64,000 bases of DNA from Tenacibaculum sp. (lineage in GTDB: Bacteria > Bacteroidota > Bacteroidia > Flavobacteriales > Flavobacteriaceae), in the NCBI GenBank assembly GCA_022448525.1, contig JAKVCX010000006.1, positions 1 to 64,000 of the forward strand. The letters are read 5' to 3'. Position numbers and translations under genes: made by a program. The notes under the pieces were generated by a model. The model was not told where the DNA came from, did no database searches, and worked only from the letters and a program-made list of their open reading frames with translations. Of the stretch, positions 51,721 to 62,885 are shown one piece after another; within the stretch, counting starts at the first letter, position 1; each line of letters begins with the position of its first letter.

Positions 51721-52764
51721 ATGTCAAAGCAAACAAAGGAGAACGAAGAAGTTGATTTAGGTTCTTTATTTATAGTAATTGGTAATGCTTTTTCTAAAAT
51801 AGGAAATTTTATTGCTTCTATTTTCAAAGCTATATTTCAATTTACAATTGAAGCGTTACTTTTTGTAAAAGCAAATATTATAAAGCTGGGAATCGCTACT
51901 ATTATTGGTGGAGTTTTGGGAGTTTTTTTAGAGTTTAAAACAGGAAAAAAGTACGAAGCAAACTTATATGTAAAACCTAACTTTGGAAGCTCAAGACAGC
52001 TGTATAATAATATTAAGTTTTATGATGATTTAGTAAAACAAAAGAATCATGAAGACTTATCTCGAATATTTAATATTTCTCCGGAGGAAGCAGAATCATT
52101 GAAAAGATTTGCTATAAAACCAGTAGTAAACGAAAATGATATTTTAACATCTTTCGATGATTTAATGCAATCTATAGATACTTCTACTGTAAAAAGTTAT
52201 TCTTACCGAAAATTTAAAGAAACATTTACTGAAGTAGACTACAGAATTCATGAAATATCAGTTACTTCTTCGAAAGACAATGTATTTCAAAAGCTAAGCA
52301 ATCCAATAATTTCTTCAATCATTAACAACGATTATTTTAAGAAATTAAAGACAAATAGCAGAGAAAACTTACAACGTACAGACGCTCTATTACGAAAGAA
52401 TTTACAGCAAACAGATTCACTTCATAACCTATATAAAACAGTTTTACTAGAGGAAGCGAAAAAATCAAACGCAGGAACAACAATCGATTTAGCACAGAAT
52501 AATACAACAACTGATAAAGAACTAAAACTATTCGAAACTAACTTACTATTAAACGCTAGATTAGTTGAGGTTAATAATGATTTGTCAGAAAAGTCGGATG
52601 TTATAAATATTGTTTCAAACTTTCAGCCAATTGGTCATAAAGTTCGAGAAATAGAAAAAAATAAAGGATTTCAATTTGCTTTAATAGGTTTTGCCTTAAT
52701 GGTTATTGGTTTATTACTTATAAAGTTAAACACATACTTAGAGAAATATAAATCAAACGCTTAA
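51721..52764 (+). CDS. Wzz-like chain-length determinant protein
   Basis: 347 residues. Two membrane helices (near 55-75, IIKLGIATIIGGVLGVFLEF, and near 315-335, FQFALIGFALMVIGLLLIKL) bracket a periplasmic region with helical coils, the Wzz/PCP topology. No tyrosine kinase domain is present. It is the first gene of the polysaccharide cluster, directly before gmd, and would set polymer length with the Wzy enzyme. Sequence similarity to known Wzz is weak, so the call rests on topology and context. Confidence 0.72.
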   Translation: MSKQTKENEEVDLGSLFIVIGNAFSKIGNFIASIFKAIFQFTIEALLFVKANIIKLGIATIIGGVLGVFLEFKTGKKYEANLYVKPNFGSSRQLYNNIKFYDDLVKQKNHEDLSRIFNISPEEAESLKRFAIKPVVNENDILTSFDDLMQSIDTSTVKSYSYRKFKETFTEVDYRIHEISVTSSKDNVFQKLSNPIISSIINNDYFKKLKTNSRENLQRTDALLRKNLQQTDSLHNLYKTVLLEEAKKSNAGTTIDLAQNNTTTDKELKLFETNLLLNARLVEVNNDLSEKSDVINIVSNFQPIGHKVREIEKNKGFQFALIGFALMVIGLLLIKLNTYLEKYKSNA

Positions 52765-52804
52765 AACTTCATTAGCAAAATTCTATTATAACTAGTCAAA
52801 CAAC

Positions 52805-53920
52805 ATGAAAAAGGTAGCTTTAATTACAGGAATTACTGGGCAAGATGGTGCATATTTAGCTGAACTTTTATTAGAGAAAGGATATATCGTTCATGGTATA
52901 AAGAGAAGAGCATCTAGTTTTAATACACAACGTATTGATCACTTATACCAAGATCCACATACATTAAATAGAAATCTTATTCTCCATTATGGAGATATGA
53001 CAGATGGAACGAATCTTATTAGAATTCTACAAGAAGTTCAACCTGATGAGATTTATAATTTGGCAGCAATGAGCCACGTACATGTTTCCTTTGAAACTCC
53101 TGAATACACTGCAAATGTGGATGGTTTAGGAACCTTACGTTTGTTGGAAGCTATTCGAATTTTAAAGCTTGAAAATAAAGCAAAAATCTATCAAGCCTCA
53201 ACATCAGAATTGTATGGTAAAGTTCAGGAAGTTCCTCAATCGGAAAAAACACCTTTTTACCCTAGAAGTCCATATGGTGTGGCAAAAATGTACGCTTATT
53301 GGATTACAGTAAATTACAGAGAAGCCTACAATATTTTTGGGTGTAATGGAATATTATTTAATCATGAATCGCCAATAAGAGGAGAAACATTTGTAACTAG
53401 AAAAATTACTAGAGCAGTATCTAAAATAGCACATGGTTTACAAGATAAATTGTATTTAGGAAATTTAAATGCTCAAAGAGATTGGGGTCATGCAAAAGAT
53501 TACGTCCGAATGATGTGGATGATTTTACAAGCAGATCAACCAGAGGATTGGGTAATAGCTACAGGTAAAACAACTACGGTTAGAGATTTTGTTAGAATGG
53601 CTTTCAATGAAATTGGTGTTGAGTTATCTTTTGAAGGAGAAGGTAAAGATGAGAAAGGAATTGTGAAATCATGTAGTAATCCTGATTTTAATTTAGAAAT
53701 AGGAAAAGAGGTTGTTTCTATCGATCCCCATTATTATCGCCCTACAGAAGTAGATTTATTAATAGGAGATGCAACTAAAGCTAAAGAAAAGCTAGGTTGG
53801 GTTCCGGAATACACGTTGGAAGATATGGTGAAAGAAATGATGGAGAGTGATTTAAAGTTAATGGAAAGAGAAACCTATTTACAAAAAGGAGGACACGATA
53901 TTCTAAATAATTATGAATAA
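52805..53920 (+). CDS. gmd: GDP-mannose 4,6-dehydratase
   Basis: First step of GDP-L-fucose synthesis: GDP-mannose to GDP-4-keto-6-deoxymannose. 371 residues, extended SDR fold. NADP motif [14 protein letters not shown] at the N-terminus, catalytic Ser-Tyr-x3-Lys as STSELYGKV and [13 protein letters not shown], and the GDP-binding [18 protein letters not shown]. Overlaps fcl by 8 bp. Confidence 0.97.
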   Translation: MKKVALITGITGQDGAYLAELLLEKGYIVHGIKRRASSFNTQRIDHLYQDPHTLNRNLILHYGDMTDGTNLIRILQEVQPDEIYNLAAMSHVHVSFETPEYTANVDGLGTLRLLEAIRILKLENKAKIYQASTSELYGKVQEVPQSEKTPFYPRSPYGVAKMYAYWITVNYREAYNIFGCNGILFNHESPIRGETFVTRKITRAVSKIAHGLQDKLYLGNLNAQRDWGHAKDYVRMMWMILQADQPEDWVIATGKTTTVRDFVRMAFNEIGVELSFEGEGKDEKGIVKSCSNPDFNLEIGKEVVSIDPHYYRPTEVDLLIGDATKAKEKLGWVPEYTLEDMVKEMMESDLKLMERETYLQKGGHDILNNYE

Positions 53921-54977
53921 ATCTTCTAAAATATATGTTGCTGGCCACAGAGGATTAGTAGGAAGCGCAATTGTAAAAAACCTCCAAGAAAAAGGATTTA
54001 CAAATATTGTTACAAGAACTCACAAAGAACTTGATTTAACAGATCAAATAGCTACAGCCAATTTTTTCGAAAAGGAACAACCAGAGTATGTTTTTTTAGC
54101 GGCAGCGAAAGTAGGTGGAATCGTAGCAAATAACACATATCGAGCTGACTTTATTTATGCGAATTTGATGATTCAGAATAATGTAATTCATCAAAGTTAT
54201 AAACATAACGTAAAGAAGTTACTTTTCTTGGGAAGTACTTGTATTTATCCAAAGAATGCGCCACAACCTTTGAAGGAAGATTCATTACTTACTAATGAAT
54301 TAGAATATACTAATGAACCGTATGCAATTGCCAAGATTGCCGGAATTAAAATGTGTGAAAGTTATAATTTACAATACGGAACGAATTTCATTTCAGTAAT
54401 GCCAACGAATTTATACGGGCCGAATGATAACTTTGATCTAGAGAAATCACATGTTTTACCAGCTTTGATAAGAAAAATTCACTTGGCAAAGTTATTATCT
54501 GAAGGAGAAAATGAAAAGGTTATTAATAACTTAAATGTTGAATCACTCGAGGAAGCAAAAGGTTATTTAAAAGGATTTGGCGTAAGTGAAAATAGTGTTG
54601 AGATTTGGGGTTCAGGAAAACCAAAACGTGAATTTCTTTGGAGTGAAGATATGGCAGATGCTTGTGTGCATATTATGGAAAAGGTTGATTTTAAAGACAC
54701 AATTCTGGGTGTGGAACACGATATCAAGAATACTCATATAAATATTGGTACTGGTAAAGAAATATCAATAAAAGAATTAGCTGAATTAATTAAAGAGAAA
54801 ATTGGTTATCAAGGAGAACTAACGTTTAATACAGATAAACCTGATGGTACTATGAGAAAGGTTACTGACGTATCTAAATTAAACGGCCTTGGTTGGAAAC
54901 ATTCAGTTGAACTCAATGATGGAATTGATAAAATGTACGAATGGTATAAAGCAAAAAAAGTGAATCAACTTGTTTAG
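53913..54977 (+). CDS. fcl: GDP-L-fucose synthase
   Basis: Epimerises and reduces the Gmd product to GDP-L-fucose. NADP site [15 protein letters not shown], catalytic [13 protein letters not shown] and [17 protein letters not shown], substrate region [13 protein letters not shown]. At 354 residues it is longer than the usual 310-320, owing to an insert (near 190-225, with [17 protein letters not shown] following) as found in other Bacteroidota homologues. Overlaps both neighbours by 8 bp. Confidence 0.95.
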   Translation: MNKSSKIYVAGHRGLVGSAIVKNLQEKGFTNIVTRTHKELDLTDQIATANFFEKEQPEYVFLAAAKVGGIVANNTYRADFIYANLMIQNNVIHQSYKHNVKKLLFLGSTCIYPKNAPQPLKEDSLLTNELEYTNEPYAIAKIAGIKMCESYNLQYGTNFISVMPTNLYGPNDNFDLEKSHVLPALIRKIHLAKLLSEGENEKVINNLNVESLEEAKGYLKGFGVSENSVEIWGSGKPKREFLWSEDMADACVHIMEKVDFKDTILGVEHDIKNTHINIGTGKEISIKELAELIKEKIGYQGELTFNTDKPDGTMRKVTDVSKLNGLGWKHSVELNDGIDKMYEWYKAKKVNQLV

Positions 54978-56241
54978 TAAGGAAGGAAAAACATCTTGGG
55001 CATTTTTAGATCAGGCTTTAGTATCAGGAACTAATTTTTTATCAAATATACTGTTAGCCAAATATTTGGGTATTGAGGAGTTTGGTGTTTATGTGATTAT
55101 AGTTCTGGGAATGTTATTGTTTACTTTAATATTTCAATCGTTAGTTACTGTTCCAATGATGAATATTACACCAAAAGTTTCTTTAAAAAATGAGTATTTA
55201 AAGGTTGTTAAAATTCAAAGTATTGGCTTCAGTTTGTTACTTTCATTACTTGCTTTTTTAATGATAAATTTAAGTTGGATATTTAACAAGAATTGGGATT
55301 TATCAGATTATTCTCTACTAATTACATTACTAATATTTGTAACCTTAAATCAAGATTTTGTAAGACGTTATTTTTATGTAAAAGAAACTCCAAAGCTTAG
55401 TTTTTTCTCTGATATTTTGCGAAATAGCTTATTCCTTGGAGGAACAACTGTTTTATTCCTTTTTTATGATATTACGTTAAGGAAAACATTGCTCATATTA
55501 ACAATCGCGAATTTATTAGGAGTTATTCCTTTTTACGCTATTTACAAGAATTTAAAAGTAAACGTAGAAAATTTTAAAGTACATTTTTTTAGAAATTGGA
55601 TGTTTTCTAAATGGCTTTTAGCAAGCTCTATTATACAATGGGTTTCAGATAATACATTTATGCTGGGAGCTGGAGCATTTCTCGGTGCTACCGCCGTTGG
55701 AGCACAAAAAGCTGCACAAAGTTTATTTGGTATCACTCATATCTTTTTTCATGCTTTAGATAACATTGTACCTCTTAAAATTGCGACTTACATTAAAAAT
55801 AATGATCGAACCAGTATTGTAAAATACATAGTACGTTTAACTTTTATTGGTCTTTTGGTCGTAGGAGTTTTCACTTTATTATTTTTAGTATTTAAGAATA
55901 CTTTATTTGAAACAATTTTCAACAAGGATTATTTACCATACACTTACTTACTATATTATATAGCTATATTTTATATTTCATTGGCGTTAACAAATCCAAT
56001 AGTATATTTAATAAAAGCAACTGAAAATACGAAAGTGTTGTTTTTAGCTCAAGCTATAATTTCAATGTTATTCTTGGGTATTGTAAAATTAATAACTGAT
56101 AAATACGGAGTTTTAGCTCAGCCTATCTCATCTATTTTATATCAAATAATTTTTATTTCTGTTATCCTTATTTATTTTAAGAGTAATGTTATCAATATAA
56201 TTCACAAGGTTATTGATAAAACAAAACAATTAGAATGCTAG
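54970..56241 (+). CDS. Wzx-type polysaccharide flippase
   Basis: 423 residues with about 12 hydrophobic helices; oligosaccharide flippase/MATE-like topology ([33 protein letters not shown] at the N-terminus). It would move undecaprenol-linked repeat units across the inner membrane. The start is TTG at 54970, within the last codons of fcl; no nearby ATG suits. Confidence 0.88.
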   Translation: MFSKEGKTSWAFLDQALVSGTNFLSNILLAKYLGIEEFGVYVIIVLGMLLFTLIFQSLVTVPMMNITPKVSLKNEYLKVVKIQSIGFSLLLSLLAFLMINLSWIFNKNWDLSDYSLLITLLIFVTLNQDFVRRYFYVKETPKLSFFSDILRNSLFLGGTTVLFLFYDITLRKTLLILTIANLLGVIPFYAIYKNLKVNVENFKVHFFRNWMFSKWLLASSIIQWVSDNTFMLGAGAFLGATAVGAQKAAQSLFGITHIFFHALDNIVPLKIATYIKNNDRTSIVKYIVRLTFIGLLVVGVFTLLFLVFKNTLFETIFNKDYLPYTYLLYYIAIFYISLALTNPIVYLIKATENTKVLFLAQAIISMLFLGIVKLITDKYGVLAQPISSILYQIIFISVILIYFKSNVINIIHKVIDKTKQLEC

Positions 56242-56250
56242 TTTTGTATT

Positions 56251-57516
56251 ATGGAATTAACACTATTAATTTTAGCTGTACTCTTTTTAATATTCTTATT
56301 GAATAGAGGATTGAAATACTACTTGTTAAGTCCAGTATATATTTACATTCTTTTTAGTGTACTTTCTTTAGGTTTGTCTACCCTTTACTTTTATTATTAT
56401 GAACCTAAGATTTCTCTTTTCAATTTGGATAAAGTTTCTGAAGGATCTTTTTTTAGTGTAATAAAAATGTATTTACATGCACTTGTCGCGTTTTTAATTG
56501 GTGCTGTTGTATATTATGACTTATCAGGTAAAAAGAATAAGTTACTATTTAATAAAAACTTTACAGAGTATTTATTCATTAAATATAAATCGAGTTCTTC
56601 ATTAAAGCTTGAAATTATTGCTCCAATTATGGTTTTTAGTATTATTGGAATGTATTTTTTACTATATGGGAATGGAATTTTTATAAGAGATTATTATATA
56701 AATGAAGCAAGTCGCGGATTAAAAATAATCATACAGTTACTATCTTTCATTACGGTTATAATTTTAGGTTTACTAAATGAAAAAAGTAAACTTCTAAGCT
56801 TTTCCCTATTTTTTCTACTCATAACTATTTCTATAGGAACTGGTTCTAGAAATACATTTTTGTACTACATAGTTTATATTGTTTTATTGTTTTTACTAGG
56901 AGGAAATACATTTTTCAATAAAAGTAGATTGTATGTAAACTTAATTTTTGGATTCATTTTTCTGAGCTTTTTAACAGGGTTACGAATGCTAAAGAGTCAT
57001 GGATTGATTCCTTACCTTTCTAGTATTACCGATGAGTTCAATGGGGAAACTCAAAACATAGCGTTTAATATTTATTATTCATTTATATTCGGTGTTTACG
57101 TCACTATTGGAACATTAAAAAAAGCTGTTTTTGACTTCGGAATTGTTTTAACAAATTTGAATCCTTTACCAGGAAGATTTACAGATTGGTATAAATACGC
57201 AGACCAAATGCGTTTAAACATATTTGCCCCTTTTTCTTTACATGGAAGAGTTTTTAAAACAGGAATGATATTCACATATATTTATTTCTTTTTTAATGGT
57301 GTTATATACATGTATTTTGAAAAGAAAATTAGATACTTTTTAAAAGATAGAAAGATTTTATTAGCCATATTAATATTGATATTCTTGTGTCTTTATATTG
57401 TATTTTCTTTTGAATATAATATGAGGTCTGCAGTTAGAATGATATACTATGCTTATTTTATTTTATTAATAAGATATCTCTATTTACAGGTTATAAAGAA
57501 TTTGCCAACGAAATGA
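56251..57516 (+). CDS. Wzy-like O-antigen polymerase family membrane protein
   Basis: 421 residues, about 11 membrane helices with a large extracytoplasmic loop before the last helices (MRLNIFAPFSLHGRVFKTG). GTGSRNTFLYYIVYIVLL resembles the conserved Arg-containing loop of oligosaccharide repeat polymerases. It most likely links repeat units in the periplasm. Overlaps the next gene by 4 bp. Confidence 0.78.
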   Translation: MELTLLILAVLFLIFLLNRGLKYYLLSPVYIYILFSVLSLGLSTLYFYYYEPKISLFNLDKVSEGSFFSVIKMYLHALVAFLIGAVVYYDLSGKKNKLLFNKNFTEYLFIKYKSSSSLKLEIIAPIMVFSIIGMYFLLYGNGIFIRDYYINEASRGLKIIIQLLSFITVIILGLLNEKSKLLSFSLFFLLITISIGTGSRNTFLYYIVYIVLLFLLGGNTFFNKSRLYVNLIFGFIFLSFLTGLRMLKSHGLIPYLSSITDEFNGETQNIAFNIYYSFIFGVYVTIGTLKKAVFDFGIVLTNLNPLPGRFTDWYKYADQMRLNIFAPFSLHGRVFKTGMIFTYIYFFFNGVIYMYFEKKIRYFLKDRKILLAILILIFLCLYIVFSFEYNMRSAVRMIYYAYFILLIRYLYLQVIKNLPTK

Positions 57517-58715
57517 AAAAGATAATAATAACAACATTTTGTGCTTTTGGTGCATTACCGTTATTACCAAATGCTTTAAAAGGAGTTCCCATATATCTTC
57601 TTTTTGTTTTGAGTATTATTTTAACTGTTAAATCCAAGAATTCGGTTGATTTCCCATACAAGAAAGTTGTGATTGCTAGTGTTTTATATCTAATACTATT
57701 GCCAAGCTTATTATATACTGAAAACTTGATTCGAATTGATATGGAATTAAGTTCAAGAATTGCGCTTTTATTGGTTCCAATTACTTTCGGTTTATTGTAT
57801 AAATCAAGATTTCAAATTTCAGAATCAATAATTGAAAAACTATCCAAAGTGTATATTCTATCTGGAATTGTTTTCGCTGTTATAATTATTGGATATTTAG
57901 GTTATCTCGGTGTGTTTAATAACCAAATGAACCTACATGATGCAATGGCCTACATAAACAATGAAATGTTACCTATAAATCAGCACGCTATTTATGCGTC
58001 TATATTTTTATCGGTTCCTTTGATTTTCAGTATGATGAGGTTTCTAAAGTCAGAAAGAAAAGGTGCAAATTTAGTTTATGTACTGCTCGAGATAATTCCA
58101 ATGTCAATTGCTTTGACATTAATGTCTAAAAAAGGAATTTTACTAGCAACTTTAGCAACTTCAGTTTTTCTAATAATTTATTATTATAAATCTATTAAGA
58201 GTCGACTATTCATATTAATGAGTTTGGGAGTATTTTTAATTTTAATGTTTCAGGTTCCTAGAGTTAAAAAGTTATTTTCTGAGTTAATTAATCCACAAAC
58301 ATATGCTCAAGTAAATTCGAAAAATTCAACGAGTATGAGGTATGCGATTTACTATTGTACCATTTCTAAAATCAAAGAATCACCAATTATGGGTTATGGT
58401 TTAGGAGATGTGAAAAATGAATTGAAGAAATGTTATGAAGAGAATGAATTATTTAGTAATCCAAATGAGTACTACAACTCACACAATCAATATGTCAGTT
58501 ACTATTTAACCTCAGGAATTTTTGGATTATTAACATTAGTATTTTTTCTATTTAATTTGTTATACAAAGGAATAAAAGAACATCACGGATTGTTAATAGG
58601 TTTAGTTATTTTCTTTTCGATAACAATGCTTTTTGAAAATATTCTGGAAAGACAATCAGGTTTAACCATCTTTTCATTTTTAATGACAAGTTTATATTTT
58701 TATGAAAAAGAGTAA
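57513..58715 (+). CDS. O-antigen ligase/Wzy-like membrane protein
   Basis: 400 residues, about 11 helices. The late periplasmic loop with SMRYAIYYCTISKIKESPIMGYGLGDVKNELKKCY and NSHNQYVSYYLTSGIFGL matches the WaaL/Wzy_C pattern (conserved NxHNxY-like site). With the polymerase-like gene upstream, it could be the ligase and the other the polymerase, or the reverse; sequence alone does not decide. Confidence 0.82.
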   Translation: MKKIIITTFCAFGALPLLPNALKGVPIYLLFVLSIILTVKSKNSVDFPYKKVVIASVLYLILLPSLLYTENLIRIDMELSSRIALLLVPITFGLLYKSRFQISESIIEKLSKVYILSGIVFAVIIIGYLGYLGVFNNQMNLHDAMAYINNEMLPINQHAIYASIFLSVPLIFSMMRFLKSERKGANLVYVLLEIIPMSIALTLMSKKGILLATLATSVFLIIYYYKSIKSRLFILMSLGVFLILMFQVPRVKKLFSELINPQTYAQVNSKNSTSMRYAIYYCTISKIKESPIMGYGLGDVKNELKKCYEENELFSNPNEYYNSHNQYVSYYLTSGIFGLLTLVFFLFNLLYKGIKEHHGLLIGLVIFFSITMLFENILERQSGLTIFSFLMTSLYFYEKE

Positions 58716-59784
58716 TCACGTTTTATTAATTGGACCTTTACCCGATCCTATTTCGGGGGTTTCTTTAGCAAATAAAGTTGTCAAGGAAATTCTAGAGAAA
58801 TCAGATGATTATTCAGTAGATTATGTCAATACATCTAATCCAAATTTTAGTGAGGATTTAGGAAGTTTCTCACTAAAAAAGGCATGGTTCTATTTTAGTT
58901 TGAATCTACATCTTTATAAAGTTTTTTCTAGTAATATTATTTACATTACTCCAGGTCAAACCTTTTTTGGAATTGTTAAATATGCTTTGTTTATTTTGTT
59001 CGGCTCACTGCTGAATAAAAAATTAATAATTCATGTGCATGGAAATCATTTAGGCAATTGCTATCAAGATCTGAACGGTCAAAAGAAAAGATTTTTTAAA
59101 TATTTGGTAAAGAAATTTTCTAAGGGAATTGTACTATCAGAATCGCTAAAGAATAATTTAACACCTTTCTTGGACGATAATCAAATTCATGTATTATACA
59201 ATTTTGCAGAGGATTATTTGCTTGATGATAGAGAGAAAAATTTCAGTAAATTAAAATTAGTGTTTCTGAGTAATTTAATGCAGGAGAAAGGAATAATTTA
59301 TTTATTAGATGCATTTATTACGTTGGAGAAGAATAATGTTCTCTATGAAGCTAAAATTGCTGGAAACATCGATGTACACTTAAAAGAAACCATTGAAGAG
59401 AAATTAAACAGCTTAAAGTTTACTAAATACATTGGAGTTGTTAATGGAGAAGATAAGAAATCGTTACTTTTTTGGAGTAACACTTTTATATTACCAACTT
59501 TTTATAAAATGGAAGGACAACCAATTTCTATATTAGAGGCATTGGCAAGTAAAAATTGTGTGATAACTACTGCTCATGCAGGAATTCCTGATATTATTCA
59601 CGATTCAAAAAATGGTAAATTTGTAGCGAAAGAAAGTGTTAAAAGTATTGTTGATACACTTACTTATTTATCGCAAAACCTTGAATTTGTAGAAGAAAAA
59701 GCAAAATTTAATGAGATATACTTTCAGAAAAAATTTTCATTAAATAATTTTAGCAAAAATTTCATTAATATACTGAATGCATAA
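58702..59784 (+). CDS. Glycosyltransferase (GT4-like)
   Basis: 360 residues, GT-B fold. The N-terminal domain has LIGPLPDPISGVSLANKVV and LIIHVHGNHLGN; the donor-binding domain has LVFLSNLMQEKGIIYLLDAF and the EX7E-type GQPISILEALASKNCVITTAHAGIPDII. It adds a sugar to the repeat unit; donor unknown. Overlaps both neighbouring genes slightly. Confidence 0.9.
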   Translation: MKKSNHVLLIGPLPDPISGVSLANKVVKEILEKSDDYSVDYVNTSNPNFSEDLGSFSLKKAWFYFSLNLHLYKVFSSNIIYITPGQTFFGIVKYALFILFGSLLNKKLIIHVHGNHLGNCYQDLNGQKKRFFKYLVKKFSKGIVLSESLKNNLTPFLDDNQIHVLYNFAEDYLLDDREKNFSKLKLVFLSNLMQEKGIIYLLDAFITLEKNNVLYEAKIAGNIDVHLKETIEEKLNSLKFTKYIGVVNGEDKKSLLFWSNTFILPTFYKMEGQPISILEALASKNCVITTAHAGIPDIIHDSKNGKFVAKESVKSIVDTLTYLSQNLEFVEEKAKFNEIYFQKKFSLNNFSKNFINILNA

Positions 59785-60325
59785 AAAACAAGACCTCCAA
59801 ACTTTTAAATTACCACCTAATTTTCGTGGTAAAAATCCTTTTATAGTTCAGTTTTGGTGGATTGTACAAGGAGTTTTGTTTAGAACTTCTCCTCAGTTTC
59901 TATATGGTTGGAGACGTTTTTTGTTGCGTATGTTTGGTGCTCAAATAGGAAAAAATGTAATTATTAGACCAACTGTTAGAGTTACATATCCTTGGAAATT
60001 GAAAATTGGCGATTATTCTTGGATTGGTGACGATGTGGTATTATATAATTTAGGAAACATAAATATTGGAAGTAACACCGTTATTTCACAAAAATCATAT
60101 ATCTGTACTGGGTCTCATGATTATTCAGAAGCATCTTTTCCAATTTATGCGAAAGAAATTCATATCGAAGATGAGTGCTGGTTAGCGACAGATGTTTTTG
60201 TTGCACCTGGAATTACCATAGGAAAACAATCTGTTGTTGGTTCTAGAAGTAGTGTTTATAAAAATATTCCAGCAGGAAAAATAGCATACGGTAATCCTGC
60301 TAAAGTTGTAAAAGACCGTAATTAA
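59777..60325 (+). CDS. WcaF-like putative colanic acid biosynthesis acetyltransferase
   Basis: 182 residues, left-handed beta-helix (hexapeptide) acyltransferase. The N-terminal WWIVQGVLFRTSPQFLYGWRRFLLRMFGAQIG is typical of WcaF-type enzymes, followed by hexapeptide repeats from IGKNVIIRP to the end, with the catalytic His in CTGSHDYSEASF. It would O-acetylate the saccharide with acetyl-CoA. Overlaps the glycosyltransferase by 8 bp. Confidence 0.92.
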   Translation: MHKKQDLQTFKLPPNFRGKNPFIVQFWWIVQGVLFRTSPQFLYGWRRFLLRMFGAQIGKNVIIRPTVRVTYPWKLKIGDYSWIGDDVVLYNLGNINIGSNTVISQKSYICTGSHDYSEASFPIYAKEIHIEDECWLATDVFVAPGITIGKQSVVGSRSSVYKNIPAGKIAYGNPAKVVKDRN

Positions 60326-60350
60326 TTCCCAACAAACTAAACATTAAAAA

Positions 60351-61523
60351 TTGACTAGTAATAAAGTTAATATAACGATTATAACCCCTTTCTTCTTTCC
60401 TGAACCTATATCTACTGGAAAGTTTAATACTGAAATGGCCATAGCACTAAAAAATAGAGGTCATCATGTTAAAGTATTATGTTTTCATCCTTTTTACCCA
60501 AGTTGGAAAATTACTAAGAGTTCTGAAGGTATTGATGGAATTGAAATTATTAGAGGAGGAAGATTTTTAAAATTCAGCAATAACGCCACTATTCGTAGGG
60601 TAATTTTAGAACTGAGCTTTACGTTTTTCTTACTAAGAAATTTATCGAAATTAAGAGGAAATACTGATATAGTTATTCCTGTTTTCCCTCCTAGTTTAGG
60701 GTTTTTGGTAGCAAAATTATTTCTTAAAAAAAGAACCAAAAAAGTAGGTATGGTTCATGATTTACAAGAAATTTATGCAAATCAGAAAAAAAGTTTGTTG
60801 AGTAAAATTATTTCAAAATCAATTCATTATGTTGAAAAAGGATGTTATCAATCTTGTGATTCGTTAATCTTTTTGTCACAAGAAATGAAAGATACAGCCC
60901 AAGAAATATATAAGCTACCTTCTTCTAAATTACAGGTTCAATATCCTTTTATCACAATCAATTCAGAAAGTAAAACCAACGATTTAGAAAATATTCTTCC
61001 AGCTACTCGTAAGCACATTGTATATTCCGGAGCATTAGGAGAAAAGCAAGATCCTAAAGGACTTTATAAAATATTTAATGATAGTAGTAAAGAGTTAAGC
61101 GGTGTAATGTTTCATATATTTTCTCAAGGAATACATTTTGATGAATTAGAAAGTTCAAATTCTAATCCTAATATTTTCTTTCATCCGTTAGTACCAAAAA
61201 AGAATATTGAAGAATTATATGCGAAAAGTAACATTCAAGTTGTTCCTCAATTACCAGGAACATCGAAAGGATCGTTACCATCTAAATTACCGAATCTTTT
61301 ATTTAGCGGAACCAATGTAGTTTGTATTACAGATAAAGGAAGTGAAATAGAACAATTGTTTGAAAAAAATAACTTTAAAACAATAATCACATCTTGGGAT
61401 TCCGTAAAAATTAAGAATATATTTGAGGAGTTATTAAAAAATGACAATCAAAACACAAATCAAATTGAAACAAGCAAAAAGTTGTTTCAAATAGATTCAA
61501 TGATTGATAAAATTTTAAATTAA
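60351..61523 (+). CDS. WcaI-like glycosyltransferase
   Basis: 390 residues from a TTG start. GT4-type: ITPFFFPEPISTGKFNTEMAIALKNRGHHVKVL, a UDP/GDP-sugar domain with HIVYSGALGEKQDPKGLYKIF and QVVPQLPGTSKGSLPSKLPNLL. Resembles colanic-acid WcaI fucosyltransferases, consistent with the GDP-fucose genes in the cluster. Confidence 0.85.
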   Translation: MTSNKVNITIITPFFFPEPISTGKFNTEMAIALKNRGHHVKVLCFHPFYPSWKITKSSEGIDGIEIIRGGRFLKFSNNATIRRVILELSFTFFLLRNLSKLRGNTDIVIPVFPPSLGFLVAKLFLKKRTKKVGMVHDLQEIYANQKKSLLSKIISKSIHYVEKGCYQSCDSLIFLSQEMKDTAQEIYKLPSSKLQVQYPFITINSESKTNDLENILPATRKHIVYSGALGEKQDPKGLYKIFNDSSKELSGVMFHIFSQGIHFDELESSNSNPNIFFHPLVPKKNIEELYAKSNIQVVPQLPGTSKGSLPSKLPNLLFSGTNVVCITDKGSEIEQLFEKNNFKTIITSWDSVKIKNIFEELLKNDNQNTNQIETSKKLFQIDSMIDKILN

Positions 61524-61529
61524 TTTACC

Positions 61530-62885
61530 TTGATTACCAAACTAATAAAGAATACAACGTCTTTCTTGGTGCTAGTAGACTTACTAGTTATCAATCTTGT
61601 TGTGTTTTTTGTTTTTGAGAAAGCACATCAGAGTCTTCAATTTCATTCTTACATTTCAGTATTTTGGCTAATTACTGCAGTAATCACTAATTATTACAAG
61701 GTATATCGATTTACAAATCTGTATAGGTTGCTTCGATTAACAGTAGTTCAAGCGTTATTCTTTACGCTTGGTTTTTTTGCATACTTCGGTATTTTTAAAG
61801 AAGGAGAAATAGTAAATACTCAATTTAAAACATTAGTAATTACATTGAGTTCTTTGGCAACTATTAAGTTAGCATTTTACCTTATTCTTCAGAAAATAAG
61901 AGAATCAGGAAGTAACTTTAAGAAAGTAGTTTTTTTCGAGAAAGATGATACGGCTAAAAAGATGATTAAACTTTTTCAAAACAGAGGAAGTTTAGGATAT
62001 TCAGTTGTAGGTTTTTTTTCAAATAAGATTTCTACAGATCCTAAATTTTTAGGTGATGAAAAAGAGTTGTATAATTTTTTAAACACAAAAGATATAGATG
62101 AAGTTTATGCAACACTCTCAGGTTTAAAAAAATCTCAGCTAAAGAAACTTACCAAGTATACTAGTTTACATAATATAACTTTAAAACTTATTCCAGATTC
62201 TAAAGAGTTTTATAGCAAAAGTAGAAATGTGCAGTTTTATGATGAGACGTTAAAAGTTTTAAGTGTAAAAAAATTACCATTCGATTTACCTGAAAATAGG
62301 ATTATAAAACGAGCGTTTGATTTCTTATTTGCTTCTTTTGTTTGCTTGTTTATTATTTCTTGGTTATATCCAATTTTATGGATTTTAATTAAATTAGAAT
62401 CAAGAGGTCCAGCAATTTTTAAACAAGAAAGAGAAGGGTTTAATGGAGAAGAGTTTGTTTGTTATAAGTTTCGCTCTATGAGACTAAATCAAGAAGCAGA
62501 CAAAGTCCATGCTACGAAAAATGATAGTCGAGTAACCAAAATTGGAGCATTTCTAAGAAAAACAAGCTTAGATGAGGTTCCTCAGTTTTTTAATGTGTTA
62601 TTAGGAAGTATGAGCGTTGTTGGTCCTCGTCCGCATTTAGAAAGTTTGGCGCTAGAGTATCAAAAAGACGTAGATAATTATTTAGAACGACATGCTGTAA
62701 AACCAGGTATTACTGGATTGGCTCAAATTAGCGGGTATCGTGGCGAAATCAGGAGGAAATCAGATATAAAAAACAGAGTTCGATTAGATATATTTTATAT
62801 CGAAAACTGGTCATTTATGTTGGATGTTAAAATTGTAATGAGCACTGTTTTAAATGTCTTCAAAGGAGATGAAAATGCTTATTAA
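61530..62885 (+). CDS. Undecaprenyl-phosphate sugar phosphotransferase (WcaJ-like)
   Basis: 451 residues from a TTG start. N-terminal membrane helices and a CoA-binding-like domain lead to the polyprenyl glycosylphosphotransferase domain: KRAFDFLFASFVCLFIISWLYP, FKQEREGFNGEEFVCYKFRSMR, TKIGAFLRKTSLDEVPQFFNVLLGSMSVVGPRPH and KPGITGLAQISGYRGE. It starts the repeat unit by transferring a sugar-1-phosphate to undecaprenyl phosphate. Confidence 0.94.
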   Translation: MITKLIKNTTSFLVLVDLLVINLVVFFVFEKAHQSLQFHSYISVFWLITAVITNYYKVYRFTNLYRLLRLTVVQALFFTLGFFAYFGIFKEGEIVNTQFKTLVITLSSLATIKLAFYLILQKIRESGSNFKKVVFFEKDDTAKKMIKLFQNRGSLGYSVVGFFSNKISTDPKFLGDEKELYNFLNTKDIDEVYATLSGLKKSQLKKLTKYTSLHNITLKLIPDSKEFYSKSRNVQFYDETLKVLSVKKLPFDLPENRIIKRAFDFLFASFVCLFIISWLYPILWILIKLESRGPAIFKQEREGFNGEEFVCYKFRSMRLNQEADKVHATKNDSRVTKIGAFLRKTSLDEVPQFFNVLLGSMSVVGPRPHLESLALEYQKDVDNYLERHAVKPGITGLAQISGYRGEIRRKSDIKNRVRLDIFYIENWSFMLDVKIVMSTVLNVFKGDENAY